A DNA stretch of 64,000 nt, taken from NCBI GenBank assembly GCA_023622515.1, contig JAMNZB010000007.1:50932-114931 (forward strand). The letters run 5' to 3'. Under the pieces are notes generated by a model, which was not told the DNA's origin, ran no database searches, and saw only the letters and a program-made list of their open reading frames with translations. The translations under genes were made by a program, and so were the position numbers. Below are positions 8,346 through 18,915 of this stretch, in pieces. Source of the DNA: Bacillota bacterium. Its GTDB lineage: Bacteria > Bacillota > Clostridia > Saccharofermentanales > DTU023. Every line of letters starts with the position of its first letter. The stretch's first letter is position 1.

Positions 8346-10150
8346 GTATGGAAAGATTAACCGCTCTCTTAGACCTGCCTCAGGAAAGTAGTCCTGTTTG
8401 GCTGGATGGGGGCGAGAAAATAGCCTATATTCGGCGAGATAAGCAAGGAACGCATATTTGGACCTACCATAAAGAAAGTGGCGAGCGGAGAAGAATAACT
8501 GAAGAAGACAGGCGGGTTTGGAAGCTGGACAGTAATCCCCATACAGGGAGCTTGTTGCTTACCTACGATGCTGACGGCGATGAATGCGAACAGATTTATC
8601 TCTGGGAGAAAGATTCGCCGAGGCCTGTAAATGTTAGCAAAACTCCGGGTGTCCGCCACCTTTTCGGGGGTACGAACAAGGATGATTCAGTAATTGCCTT
8701 CGCCTCGAATAAGCGTACAGCGGAGACTTTTGATATTTGGAAGTATGAGCGTGGACCTGATAGGATGACTCTGGTTACTCAGTTCACCGATCACTATAAT
8801 TGGCCAATCCAAAACGCCTTATCCCCCAACGGGAAATATCTCTTGTATAACAAATTGAAAAGTCAAGCTGACAATTCTCTATGGATGAGCGACTTGGACA
8901 GCGGGGAAGCTGTTCGTATCCCTAATGACACACGACTATCCGCAGAACCGAAAGCGGTATTTACGTCAGATAGTCAACATGTCTATCTGGTGAGCGATAG
9001 GCAGGGAGAATTCTTTTCCCTGTACAAATATTCTTTAGCTGATGAAAGCCTGGATTTGCTCTATAGTTTTGAATGGGATATAGAAGGAATTGCTTTGAGT
9101 GGAGATGATAAATACCTGGCGGTATTCTTAAATGAGGAGGGATACACGCGATTCAGCCTATACGACATGGAGGAAAATGGCCGGGAAATAAAAGTACAGG
9201 CCCTTCCCCCGGGAGTGGTCTCATCAGCTAGCTGGTCGCCAAAGGAAGCGCTGCTTTTATTTAGCTTTACATCCGGGGCAAAGCCGCAGGCGATATATAC
9301 CTACGATGTAGAAACTGATACATTTGAGAGAGTCAGTGCGGATGACGAGTCTGAAGCAGCTGAGGAAAAAATGGTCGAACCGGAGCTTTACCGGTATGAT
9401 TCATTTGACGGCTTGTCTGTTCCCTTTTGGTTATATAGGCCCGGTCAAGTTGATACTGATAAACTTCCCCCTCTAGTGATTGATATTCACGGAGGGCCGG
9501 AAGGACAGAAAAGACCGACCTTTGATTTTTTTATCCAATATTTAGTCAGCGAGGGTATACAAGTAGTTGCGCCTAATGTTCGGGGCAGCACCGGCTATGG
9601 CAAAACATACCACCATTTGGATGACGTCGAAAAACGTTTAGACAGTGTTAAAGATATTGAGGCCTTAGTCCGATACTTGGTCAAAAACAAACTTGCCGAT
9701 CCTGATAAGATTGCGGTTAGCGGGGCCAGCTACGGCGGTTTTATGACCTTGTCCTGTGCCGCCCGCTATCCGGATTTGTTTGCTTGTGCTGTTGATACGG
9801 TTGGTATGTATAACCTGGTCACCTTCCTTGAAAATACTTCAGATTATAGGCGCCTGCATAGAGAGAATGAGTATGGGTCACTTGCAGAGCACAGGGACCT
9901 CCTCTACGAGGTATCACCGGTAGCTGTGATCCACCGGATTAAAGCACCGCTTATGGTTATCCAGGGGCGGAATGACCCGAGAGTACCTGCTAGTGAATCC
10001 GAACAGCTGGTTGAGAAATTACGCTCAAGCGGAAAAGAAGTGGAATACCTCTGCTATGAAGATGAGGGGCACGGCATTGTGAAACGCAAAAACCGCCTGG
10101 ACTGCTATCCGAGGATTGTAGCCTTTTTAGCAAAACATTTACTAAATTAA
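8342..10150 (+). CDS. S9 family serine peptidase (prolyl oligopeptidase/acylaminoacyl peptidase type)
   Basis: GASYGGFM nucleophile motif, IHGGPEGQ, C-terminal GHGI. Start overlaps the upstream stop (ATGA). Confidence 0.88.
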   Translation: MSMERLTALLDLPQESSPVWLDGGEKIAYIRRDKQGTHIWTYHKESGERRRITEEDRRVWKLDSNPHTGSLLLTYDADGDECEQIYLWEKDSPRPVNVSKTPGVRHLFGGTNKDDSVIAFASNKRTAETFDIWKYERGPDRMTLVTQFTDHYNWPIQNALSPNGKYLLYNKLKSQADNSLWMSDLDSGEAVRIPNDTRLSAEPKAVFTSDSQHVYLVSDRQGEFFSLYKYSLADESLDLLYSFEWDIEGIALSGDDKYLAVFLNEEGYTRFSLYDMEENGREIKVQALPPGVVSSASWSPKEALLLFSFTSGAKPQAIYTYDVETDTFERVSADDESEAAEEKMVEPELYRYDSFDGLSVPFWLYRPGQVDTDKLPPLVIDIHGGPEGQKRPTFDFFIQYLVSEGIQVVAPNVRGSTGYGKTYHHLDDVEKRLDSVKDIEALVRYLVKNKLADPDKIAVSGASYGGFMTLSCAARYPDLFACAVDTVGMYNLVTFLENTSDYRRLHRENEYGSLAEHRDLLYEVSPVAVIHRIKAPLMVIQGRNDPRVPASESEQLVEKLRSSGKEVEYLCYEDEGHGIVKRKNRLDCYPRIVAFLAKHLLN

Positions 10151-11137
10151 GCCGGAGTCATAACTGGGCAAGTCGATGTCGGCTTGCCCCTCGGCGGTGA
10201 AGAGGCTGTAGCCGATAGTGGCCGCCAGGACATGTTCTTTTGCAGTATGGGTGCGGACAAGCTCTATTCCTTTGGCGGCGGCAATGGCTGTCAGATGAGT
10301 GGAGGAGGCGTCTCTATTGTGGAAGCCTTCTTCTGTTTCCGGATCTAAATTAAAGCCGGCCTCACTGAGGATGTTAACCAAGAAACGTTTTCGTGAAACG
10401 CCAAGAAAGATACAGGACTCATACTTGTAAAACTCCTCAATATGTTTAATAAGGAGGAGGTTCTCCCGCTTGCTTAAGGCAAAGCCTATACCGGGATCAA
10501 TCATCAGTCTGGTCTTGTCAAGTCCTGCCTTCCGGGCAACCTGCAAGGCACGATTTATGAAGAGGTCAGCTACTGAAAAAATATCGGCCTCTTCCATAAG
10601 TTGGTACTCCTCCCGGCTAAAGGCATCGCCGTAACCGAAGCGGGGGAATTTTCGTGAAGCTTCCCGATTCGGCCTTGCCATAGCAGGATTAAACATGAGG
10701 ACAGCACCGGCTTCCGAGTCGGCAATTACACGGGCCATATCAGGGTCCCCTAAGAGTCCGGTAATATCATTAATAATATCTGCCCCGGCTTCGATAGCGG
10801 CCTTGGCAACTTTGGCTTTCCAGGTATCCACGGAAATAGGCAGGTCGGTATGTTGGCGTATTTCTTTAATTACAGGAATAATACGGGCTATTTCCTCCTC
10901 GGCCTCGACCAGGGTGCTGCCGGGTCTTGTTGATTCACCGCCTATATCAAGCATGCCTGCCCCTTCTTCAATTAGGCGGAGGGCGTGCTGAACAGCCTTT
11001 TCTTTACTAAACCACTTACCCCCATCCGAAAATGAGTCGGGGGTAACATTAACAATTGCGGCAACCAGGCAAGGGTCGCCGTGCCTGATGAGATGTTCAT
11101 TAGCTTTGAAATAAATGTTTTTAGATTGTAGTTTCAT
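10142..11137 (-). CDS. folP: Dihydropteroate synthase family protein (divergent)
   Basis: AIVNVTPDSFSDGGK, DIGGESTRPGS, PISVDTWKA, DPGIGFALSKREN motifs. Confidence 0.82.
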   Translation of the reverse strand: MKLQSKNIYFKANEHLIRHGDPCLVAAIVNVTPDSFSDGGKWFSKEKAVQHALRLIEEGAGMLDIGGESTRPGSTLVEAEEEIARIIPVIKEIRQHTDLPISVDTWKAKVAKAAIEAGADIINDITGLLGDPDMARVIADSEAGAVLMFNPAMARPNREASRKFPRFGYGDAFSREEYQLMEEADIFSVADLFINRALQVARKAGLDKTRLMIDPGIGFALSKRENLLLIKHIEEFYKYESCIFLGVSRKRFLVNILSEAGFNLDPETEEGFHNRDASSTHLTAIAAAKGIELVRTHTAKEHVLAATIGYSLFTAEGQADIDLPSYDSGLI

Positions 11138-11181
11138 GTATTCTCCTGATTAATTCTTCTTATTTTTTGACGGAAAAGTAA

Positions 11182-11209
11182 ACTAAGGCCTTAGAATTAA
11201 GACCTTAGT
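11182..11209 (-). terminator. Terminator between the substrate-binding lipoprotein gene and folP
   Basis: ACTAAGG...CCTTAGT hairpin followed on the minus strand by a moderately T-rich stretch (TTACTTTTCC). Confidence 0.5.
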
Positions 11210-11261
11210 GGATTACTTTTACAGATACAGAGTTGAAACAGATTTGCATATAGAGATTTAT

Positions 11262-12473
11262 TTAACGATATTCCAGTTCTTCGACCAGGACAATAGCGTC
11301 ATTCTCAATGGTGATGATATAGACACTATCCAGAAAATCTCTGTTTTCTGTTGCGGTCATATTGCCTAGGACAGCAGGGTAATCACTGATTTTAGCCAGC
11401 CCTTCATTAATAGACCTGCGGCATAGCTTGTCTCCTGCATGCTGCATGGCTTCATAAAAGAGATAGACAGCATCGTAGCTAAAAGCAGATACCCGCGACG
11501 GCATAGTATCAAAACGCTCGAGGTAATTCTCTAAAAAGAATTCCGCCTTACCATTTTCCAGTCCGGGATACCAGTCAGAAACGGCATACCAACCATTTGC
11601 GGAAGAACCCGCTCCCTTCAAGAAATCAGGTGAAGAAACAAAAGAGTTGCCGAAATGCGGTAAATCTATTTGGGCTTCTTCCAAGGTTTTACTGATGAGG
11701 ATTTGCTGCTTGTCATAGGAGATGGAAATTAAACCGTCTGCCCCCGTAGCCACTGCTTCGGCAATAATGCGCGGTAGATTTTCCTCCTCCGGTGAATAGG
11801 GGAAAATCATCCTGTCGGGAATGTAAATGTTAAATAGCTCCCCGTAGAATTTACGGACAACAGAAACACTGAAATCGTTCGGATCCGATTTTGTATAAAG
11901 AATGGCCGGATTTTTCATGTCTAATTTATCATGTGTGGTGTGAACTAAAGCCTTGGCAAACTCACTATCCTTATTCCGGTGTTGCCAGAGATAGGTATAG
12001 TCCGGATTGGCAATGGCATCGGCCGAACCACAGGTGATAAAAGGTATTTTTGCCCCTAGTGTTGTATCCATGAGGGCTAATGTGTTATTCGAAGTAATCG
12101 AGCCCACAACGCCGAGAATGTTATTATTGTCAAATAACCTTAAAGCCGCCTCCATGGCCACCTTGATATCATCAGACTCATCTTCGACAACAAGTTCCAG
12201 TTCTCGCCCGTTGACTCCACCTTTTGCGTTAATTTCCTCGACAGCTAGTTTAGCGCCGTTGAGAAAGCTTGTGCCGAGTTCTGTCTCATACCCGGTAAGG
12301 CTGGCCACAATACCAAGTTGAATGGTTTCCCCTTCGGGTACAAATTCTTCGCGGGGAAGAGTGTTTTCTGCCACATTCTCGCTGGGAACCTCTTCTTTAG
12401 GCTTTTCGCCGCAAGCCAAGAGGCTAAAACATAAGGAGAGTATAAGAAAAATAAGTATTGTTTTTTGTTTCAT
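11262..12473 (-). CDS. Branched-chain amino-acid-type ABC transporter substrate-binding lipoprotein
   Basis: Lipobox LLAC; IQLGIVASLTGYETELGTSFLNGAKLAVEEINAKGGVNGRELELVVEDESDD. Start placed at the internal ATG. Confidence 0.85.
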   Translation of the reverse strand: MKQKTILIFLILSLCFSLLACGEKPKEEVPSENVAENTLPREEFVPEGETIQLGIVASLTGYETELGTSFLNGAKLAVEEINAKGGVNGRELELVVEDESDDIKVAMEAALRLFDNNNILGVVGSITSNNTLALMDTTLGAKIPFITCGSADAIANPDYTYLWQHRNKDSEFAKALVHTTHDKLDMKNPAILYTKSDPNDFSVSVVRKFYGELFNIYIPDRMIFPYSPEEENLPRIIAEAVATGADGLISISYDKQQILISKTLEEAQIDLPHFGNSFVSSPDFLKGAGSSANGWYAVSDWYPGLENGKAEFFLENYLERFDTMPSRVSAFSYDAVYLFYEAMQHAGDKLCRRSINEGLAKISDYPAVLGNMTATENRDFLDSVYIITIENDAIVLVEELEYR

Positions 12474-12631
12474 AAGTACCACCCTCTGCTATTCTATTAA
12501 ATCTACTATGTCGGTCAATCTCTGAAATAAGGCTGCTTGATCTAATTTTGATACAAGCCGGCCTTGGCGGAAGATTATTTATCATAGTTTATATAAATAA
12601 TAAAGCTTTATCGGTTTTAAGACAATCTTTT

Positions 12632-13744
12632 TTATAATTTCGGCCTCCATTCTTTCAGTATGAGGGCAATTCTTTCCATATCTTCCAGACTGCAATACTG
12701 GTCGCAAGGCAGTGAAAGCACTCTTTGGGTAACAATCTCTGCACTTTTCCGGAGTTCAGGGGGTAAGCCCGGCAAAGTTGGCCAGAAAATTTTTGTATGT
12801 ATTTTCTTTGTTTCAAAATAGTCTTTCAGCTCTTGTTGATAATCCGTGAGAATGGTGAAATGGCTGGGACAAGTAGCTTTTTCTAATGCAGGAAAAGCAA
12901 TTTGCCAGAGGAGTGAATCTTCCGTGCTTCTGCTCATGGGTAAATGCTCAAGAAGATAGCTATAGTTCTCTCTTCTTTTCTTAATAATGGCATTAAAATC
13001 AGTGCTTTCCACAATCATGATGGAAGTAAGGTCGCTGGCGTTATTGTTAAAGGAATCACGCAAGGCGTATTCAGCCTTCCAAAAAATACTGTCGGCTGAC
13101 GCATACAAGTCTTTATCTTTTCGGCTATAGGCAAGAGAGGCTAACTGCAGGGCTAATGAGCGTTGCTCAAGGTGGTTTTTATCCTCGGCGACCAAGGGGA
13201 TTTGGAAGTTTTCCTGATATTTAAAAGCCAGTCCCCCTGCCGGGATCCCAATCCATTTCCGCAAGCTGGCTAAAGCGTAATCCCAGTCACAAGGGATAGG
13301 GTTTGTACTTAACAGGCTGTGGGTTAAATCAAGGATGATTCTGCTGTGCTTGTCTTTAGCGAGATTAACAAGATCTTGAATGCCGTGTTTTGCCTTTCCG
13401 TCAAGAAAATAGTTTTCATAGCTGTCAAAGCCGTAATAACCGGTCAAGAAAAGAACATCGGAGCTTAAATACTGATTCTCAAAGTGGGGTCGGAAGTGCT
13501 CGTCTATCTCGTAAAAATGGATACAAAAATTAGCTCTGACAAAAGGGGCAAGTACGGTTTCGCAGGTGTAGGAGGGGAAATACACAGACAGTCTCTTATC
13601 CTTATTTAAGGCTTGAATGTCATAAAGAATGTGTGATAAGGCGCATCGACCGGACATGGTATGGGCTAAGTCGCTGTAGTCAAAGTGTTTGAAAGTTTTT
13701 TCGTTTTTTCTTACCGGCATAATGCCACCGATATAGCTTAACAT
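12632..13744 (-). CDS. DegT/aminotransferase-like PLP-dependent protein
   Basis: RCALSHILYD, FPSYTCETVLAPF, and a putative PLP lysine region SLRKWIGIPAGGLAF. Confidence 0.6.
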   Translation of the reverse strand: MLSYIGGIMPVRKNEKTFKHFDYSDLAHTMSGRCALSHILYDIQALNKDKRLSVYFPSYTCETVLAPFVRANFCIHFYEIDEHFRPHFENQYLSSDVLFLTGYYGFDSYENYFLDGKAKHGIQDLVNLAKDKHSRIILDLTHSLLSTNPIPCDWDYALASLRKWIGIPAGGLAFKYQENFQIPLVAEDKNHLEQRSLALQLASLAYSRKDKDLYASADSIFWKAEYALRDSFNNNASDLTSIMIVESTDFNAIIKKRRENYSYLLEHLPMSRSTEDSLLWQIAFPALEKATCPSHFTILTDYQQELKDYFETKKIHTKIFWPTLPGLPPELRKSAEIVTQRVLSLPCDQYCSLEDMERIALILKEWRPKL

Positions 13745-13978
13745 AGTATAAGGCCTCCCTATTTTGGATAATAATTCATTTCATTGCTCCGCTCTATTGT
13801 AGTGGTGAAAAATATGAATTACAAGAAATTGTTTAAAGTGAACACTTCAAGCCGCCTGTTGTTTGTGAAAAATTATACTTGACTGTGGGAATGTGTTGGT
13901 ATATATTCTCAATAAATAAAGGTGAGATTTCTTATTTTTAGAGTAAATACTTTATTCCCTTGAGGGTTGGCGGTTGGC

Positions 13979-14851
13979 ATGAGCACATTTTTAAACAGAT
14001 TATCTAAAAAACATTCTTCTTTAACCAATACACAGAAGATGGTTATTGAGTATATGCATGACCACAAGCTCGAAGCGAGTTATATGTCGCTAAAGGAGCT
14101 TGCCCTGGCTGCTGACGTTTCTGAGGGTACTGTTATTTCTATGAGCCGTTCTTTGGGTTTTCAGGACTTTGTATCTATGAGACAAGCTTTTCGAGAGTTG
14201 ATTTCCAGCCAGTTCAAGGAGGCCGGTTATGAGCCGGCATATAATGACCAGGTTCCCTTTTTTCAAGATTTACTAGTTGACTTCATATCGACACAAAAAA
14301 ATAATTACTTCAACACCTTGAATAGTTTGCATCTCAATGATTTAGAGACTTGTACCAACTTGATTATGCAGGCAAGACAGGTCTATGTGCTCGGGCATGA
14401 TACGTCAAAGATTGCTGCAGATTACCTGGTGCATAGGCTTTCTTTTATGCAAATCAGTTCTTGGGCCAAGCAAATAGGGGAACTGGATTCCTTACAAGCG
14501 ATGTTAACCAAAATCGATCCGGATGACCTTTTCATTTTTATCTCTTTGCCGCCCTACCACCATCCTTCTAAGAATATTGTCAACTATATTGAAGATAAAA
14601 ATGGAAAAATTATTGTCTTGACAGATAGCCGGTTAACGCCGGTAATTACAGAAAAATCCCATAATTTATTTTCCAGAACCAAGGCGCCCTATCTGTTCAA
14701 TACGATGTCAAGCATCTTTGCCCTAATCGAGGTTTTAATTGCCAGTATTGCCATTAAACTCGGTGATGAGCTCAACAAATATATTGATGACTTCCATAAG
14801 GTAAGTGAACAGATTAACAGCCATATAAATTTATTTGGAACAGAGGGATAA
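13979..14851 (+). CDS. MurR/RpiR family regulator (HTH + SIS domain)
   Basis: HTH_6-like N-terminus (ELALAADVSEGTVISMSRSLGFQDF) plus SIS-like domain. Upstream TTGACT-17-TATATT-like promoter. Confidence 0.85.
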   Translation: MSTFLNRLSKKHSSLTNTQKMVIEYMHDHKLEASYMSLKELALAADVSEGTVISMSRSLGFQDFVSMRQAFRELISSQFKEAGYEPAYNDQVPFFQDLLVDFISTQKNNYFNTLNSLHLNDLETCTNLIMQARQVYVLGHDTSKIAADYLVHRLSFMQISSWAKQIGELDSLQAMLTKIDPDDLFIFISLPPYHHPSKNIVNYIEDKNGKIIVLTDSRLTPVITEKSHNLFSRTKAPYLFNTMSSIFALIEVLIASIAIKLGDELNKYIDDFHKVSEQINSHINLFGTEG

Positions 14852-14855
14852 AAGG

Positions 14856-16010
14856 ATGATTACGCTACTAAAAGGTGGAGCTGTTTATACTCCGGAGTTT
14901 ATCGGCAAGAAGGATATCCTTCTTTGCGGGGGAGAAATTGCTGCCATTTCTGATGCTATAGATGTGGGCTCCTTGGAGGTCTATACCCTTGACTGCTCTG
15001 ATAAAATCATTACCGCAGGCTTGATTGACGGCCATGTTCATTTAATCGGGGGTGGGGGCGAAAAGGGCTTTACTTCAAGAGTTCCTGAGGCCAAAATCTC
15101 GGAAATCGTGCGAGGCGGGGTAACAAGCGTGGTGGGTATGCTTGGCACAGATTCCCTGACCCGCAGTCTGGAGAGTCTTTTGGCCAAAGTGAAGTCCTTG
15201 AATGCTTTGGGAATTTCTGCCTACATGTTGACCGGAGCCTATAGGTTTCCCGCACCAAGTATTTTAGGTGACGTATCAAAAGACCTTGCTTTTATTCAAG
15301 AAATTATCGGTACGAAAATAGCTGTATCAGACTTTAGAAGCTCCCACCTAACCGCTGAAGAGTTGGCGAGACTCTTGTCGGAAACCTTTATTGGTGGCCT
15401 TGTTGGAGCTAAGGCGGGACTCACGGTAATGCATTTAGGGAATAGGAGGGCCCCTCTTGATTTAATCCGGAGGGCGCTGGAACTTTCAGACATTCCTATG
15501 GACAAAGTTCTTCCGACCCATTGCGGACGAAATCGAGAATTGTTTGCGGCCGCCCTGGATTTTGCTTCATGCGGAGGCAATATTGACTTGACCGCCTGCC
15601 AGTCTACGCCCCAGGGTGATACCGTAATTTCTCAGGTTTTCGAAGCGCTCGACAAGGGTATCGAATTGGAGCGTATAAGTATTTCGAGCGATAACTATGG
15701 CAGCCAGCCCGTCTTTAACGATAAGAATCAGTTGGTCAGCTTCAGCTATTCGAACGGGCCCGTTCTATTAGAATGTCTGAAAGACTTGCTTGAGCAAGGG
15801 CTGGAATTATCAAAAGCGATAAGCTTCTTTACAACAAATGTTGCTTCCCGCCTTGGGCTTGAAGAATTTAAGGGGAGAGTAGAGGTTGGCTATGATGCAG
15901 ACCTGCTTGTTTTTGATAAGGCTATGAAGCTGGAAAGAGTGTTTGCCGGAGCTGTGGAAGTAGTCGTTCATGATCAGTGTCTGATAGAGGATATAAACAG
16001 TTCATACTGA
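14856..16010 (+). CDS. iadA: Isoaspartyl dipeptidase (beta-aspartyl peptidase)
   Basis: Amidohydrolase motifs GLIDGHVHLIGGGGEKGF; GTKIAVSDFRSSH around the carbamylated-Lys position. Start placed at ATG 14856. Confidence 0.85.
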   Translation: MITLLKGGAVYTPEFIGKKDILLCGGEIAAISDAIDVGSLEVYTLDCSDKIITAGLIDGHVHLIGGGGEKGFTSRVPEAKISEIVRGGVTSVVGMLGTDSLTRSLESLLAKVKSLNALGISAYMLTGAYRFPAPSILGDVSKDLAFIQEIIGTKIAVSDFRSSHLTAEELARLLSETFIGGLVGAKAGLTVMHLGNRRAPLDLIRRALELSDIPMDKVLPTHCGRNRELFAAALDFASCGGNIDLTACQSTPQGDTVISQVFEALDKGIELERISISSDNYGSQPVFNDKNQLVSFSYSNGPVLLECLKDLLEQGLELSKAISFFTTNVASRLGLEEFKGRVEVGYDADLLVFDKAMKLERVFAGAVEVVVHDQCLIEDINSSY

Positions 16011-16029
16011 AGGTAGAGAGGATTAGCTT

Positions 16030-16980
16030 ATGGGTAGATTTATAGGAAAAAGACTTTTGCTAATGATTCCCGTACTGGTGGGGGTAACCATTTTAGTATT
16101 TATGATACTAAATATTGCTGCCGGGGACCCTGTACAGACAATTCTGGGGGACAAGGCAACTCCGGAGGCACAGGAAAAGTTGAGAGAAGAACTGGGGCTG
16201 AATGACCCCTTATTGGTCCAGTATTTTAACTATATCAGGAAGGCGATGACCGGTGACTTGGGCACATCTTATGTCAACCAGGTTCCGGTTACTCAGCAGA
16301 TTAAAGAGCGCTTTCCCAACACTTTGATGCTAGCTAGCGGAGCTATTTTGCTGTCGCTCATTGTCGGGATACCAATTGGCATTATTTCGGCTAAGAAACA
16401 ATATAGTTTCATCGACAACACAACGATGGTTATTGCCCTGGTTGGTGTTTCCATGCCGGCCTTTTGGCTGGGTCTATTGCTTGTCCATGTTTTTTCCTTG
16501 AGATTGCGGCTCTTGCCATCCTCGGGACTAAATGTGAATGACCTGTCAAGCGTCCTAAGAAGTTTAGTCTTGCCGGTTGTATCTCTTTCGACCTATTCCC
16601 TGGCTATGATTGCCCGCATGACAAGGTCATCTATGCTGGAAGTTATTCGCCAGGACTATATCGATACGGCTCGCTCTAAAGGGATTCGTGAAAGTCAAGT
16701 CACAAGAAAGCATATGCTGAAGAATGCACTTATTCCCATTATTACCGCAGTTGGTTTGCAGTTTGGTTCATTAGTAGGCGGCTCCATTATGACGGAAACC
16801 GTATTCTCCTGGCCCGGTTTGGGCAGGTTGATTGTTGAATCCATTAAGAAAAGAGATATTCCTGCGGTCATGGGTTCGGTAATCTTCTTATCGGTGGTCT
16901 TTTCTTTTGTCAATTTGTGTGTAGATATCATCTATGCCTTTGTCGATCCGAGAATTAAAGCACAGTATAGGAGGAAGTAA
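16030..16980 (+). CDS. oppB: Oligopeptide ABC transporter permease (OppB type)
   Basis: Typical N-terminus and EAA-like loop (DYIDTARSKGIRESQVTRKHMLKNALIP). Confidence 0.9.
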   Translation: MGRFIGKRLLLMIPVLVGVTILVFMILNIAAGDPVQTILGDKATPEAQEKLREELGLNDPLLVQYFNYIRKAMTGDLGTSYVNQVPVTQQIKERFPNTLMLASGAILLSLIVGIPIGIISAKKQYSFIDNTTMVIALVGVSMPAFWLGLLLVHVFSLRLRLLPSSGLNVNDLSSVLRSLVLPVVSLSTYSLAMIARMTRSSMLEVIRQDYIDTARSKGIRESQVTRKHMLKNALIPIITAVGLQFGSLVGGSIMTETVFSWPGLGRLIVESIKKRDIPAVMGSVIFLSVVFSFVNLCVDIIYAFVDPRIKAQYRRK

Positions 16981-16982
16981 TT

Positions 16983-17897
16983 ATGTTGAATCTAGTAATG
17001 AAAAAGCAACAAAAAGATAGCGGCTACGTTCAACGCACACTTGCCCAAGAGACATGGATGCGGTTTAAAAGAAATAAGATGGCCATGTTCGGTATGGTTT
17101 TTCTTGCCATCCTGCTAATTATTTCCCTTACAACGACTATAATTGACTTTGCCACAGATAAGTCCTTCTATGCAGAGAAGGTTGTAAAGCAAGATGTCTT
17201 GAATATGCTGCAAAAACCCACAAGCGAACATCCCTTTGGCCTTGATGAATTAGGGCGAGATATCTTTTTGAGAATATTGTGGGGGGCGAGATACTCCTTG
17301 TTTATGAGTTTGTCAGCGATCATCATAGCCCTTTTAATTGGTGGAAGTTTGGGGGCGATTGCCGGCTATTACGGGGGTAAAGTGGATAACATCATCATGC
17401 GTTTTATGGACATCCTCCTTTCTATGCCCCCCATGTTGTTAGCCTTAACGGTTGTTGCCGCCTTAGGCACTTCCTTAATCAATGTTGTTGTTGCCGTAGG
17501 TGTTTCTTTTGTGCCGACCTTCGCGCGGGTCTTGCGGGCCTCTGTCTTACAGGTCAAGGGGCAGGAATATGTTGAGTCTGCCAAGGCCGTTGGAGCAAAT
17601 GACTTTCAAATTATTACAAAATTCGTTATACCCAACTCCTTGGCCCCAATTATCGTACAGGGCACCTTGGGTGTAGCGAATGCCCTGTTAACCATAGCCA
17701 GTCTGTCCTTTGTCGGTCTTGGTGTTCAAGCACCTCTTCCTGAATGGGGATTAATGCTGTCGAACGCACGGTCTTATATGCGTGAAGCTTGGCATATTAC
17801 GATTTTTCCCGGGATTTTTATTATGCTTACGATCTTATCCTTGAACTTAATGGGTGACGGTCTGCGTGATGCAATGGATCCAAAATTAAAGAATTAA
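16983..17897 (+). CDS. oppC: Oligopeptide ABC transporter permease (OppC type)
   Basis: HPFGLDELGRDIFLRILWGARYSL and EAA loop EYVESAKAVGANDFQIITKFVIPNSLAPI. Confidence 0.9.
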   Translation: MLNLVMKKQQKDSGYVQRTLAQETWMRFKRNKMAMFGMVFLAILLIISLTTTIIDFATDKSFYAEKVVKQDVLNMLQKPTSEHPFGLDELGRDIFLRILWGARYSLFMSLSAIIIALLIGGSLGAIAGYYGGKVDNIIMRFMDILLSMPPMLLALTVVAALGTSLINVVVAVGVSFVPTFARVLRASVLQVKGQEYVESAKAVGANDFQIITKFVIPNSLAPIIVQGTLGVANALLTIASLSFVGLGVQAPLPEWGLMLSNARSYMREAWHITIFPGIFIMLTILSLNLMGDGLRDAMDPKLKN

Positions 17898-17932
17898 GCG
17901 ACGAGAGCAGAAGTTATATTTAGGAGAAACAC

Positions 17933-18907
17933 ATGAATACGTCAAATATTATTAGCATAAAAGATTTGTGGGTAGAGTATAGAACGCAAGACGGTTTGGT
18001 CAAGGCGGTAAACGGTGCCAGTCTTGAACTGGAAACAGGAAAAACCTTAGGCCTGGTAGGAGAAACCGGGGCAGGTAAAACCACTTTAGCTAAGTCGATT
18101 ATGGGTATTATCCCGAATCCTCCGGGAATTATTACTAACGGAGAAATTGACTATGCGGGCAAAGACCTGCTTTCCTTAAACGAAAGGGAAATGCAAAAAA
18201 TAAGGGGCGGGGAAATCTCTATGATTTTCCAGGACCCTATGACTTCTCTTAACCCTGTCATGACAGTAGGTGAACAGATTGAAGAGGTTTTACGGGCCCA
18301 TGGTAGAAAGAAAGATGAAGCGGTAAAAGGATCTCTTGAAATGCTTGAAATGGTTGGTATTCCCGCTGAAAGAAGTACAGAGTACCCCCATCAGTTTTCC
18401 GGCGGTATGAAACAGCGGATTATTATTGCTATTGCCTTAGCCTGCCAGCCCAAGCTGCTTATTGCTGATGAACCGACAACTGCGCTGGATGTAACAATCC
18501 AACATCAAGTCTTGGTTATGATGCGGGAGTTGAAGGATAAACTGGATACCTCGATGATTTTGATTACCCATGACTTAGGTGTGGTCGCACAAAATTGTGA
18601 CTATGTCGCTATCATGTATGCCGGTGAGATTGTTGAATATGGCGACTTATACGATATTTTTAAGAATCCCCGGCACCCTTATACTTTAGGTTTGTTCGGT
18701 TCCATTCCCAACTTAGCCGAGCAGGTTGAAAGACTCAAACCCATTGCCGGTATGCCACCTGATCCAACCCAATTGCCTGAAGGGTGTAAGTTTAGTCCGC
18801 GTTGCCCCAGGGTAACGGAAGAGTGCAAATCTTGGCAAGCTGAAAATTTTTATATTGATGATGGCCACTATGTACGCTGTCGTCTCTATAAACCGGTGGA
18901 AGAATAG
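17933..18907 (+). CDS. oppD: Oligopeptide ABC transporter ATP-binding protein (OppD type)
   Basis: Walker [10 protein letters not shown], signature FSGGMKQR, Walker [14 protein letters not shown]-terminal CxxRCP. Confidence 0.92.
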   Translation: MNTSNIISIKDLWVEYRTQDGLVKAVNGASLELETGKTLGLVGETGAGKTTLAKSIMGIIPNPPGIITNGEIDYAGKDLLSLNEREMQKIRGGEISMIFQDPMTSLNPVMTVGEQIEEVLRAHGRKKDEAVKGSLEMLEMVGIPAERSTEYPHQFSGGMKQRIIIAIALACQPKLLIADEPTTALDVTIQHQVLVMMRELKDKLDTSMILITHDLGVVAQNCDYVAIMYAGEIVEYGDLYDIFKNPRHPYTLGLFGSIPNLAEQVERLKPIAGMPPDPTQLPEGCKFSPRCPRVTEECKSWQAENFYIDDGHYVRCRLYKPVEE

Positions 18908-18915
18908 GTGATAGT

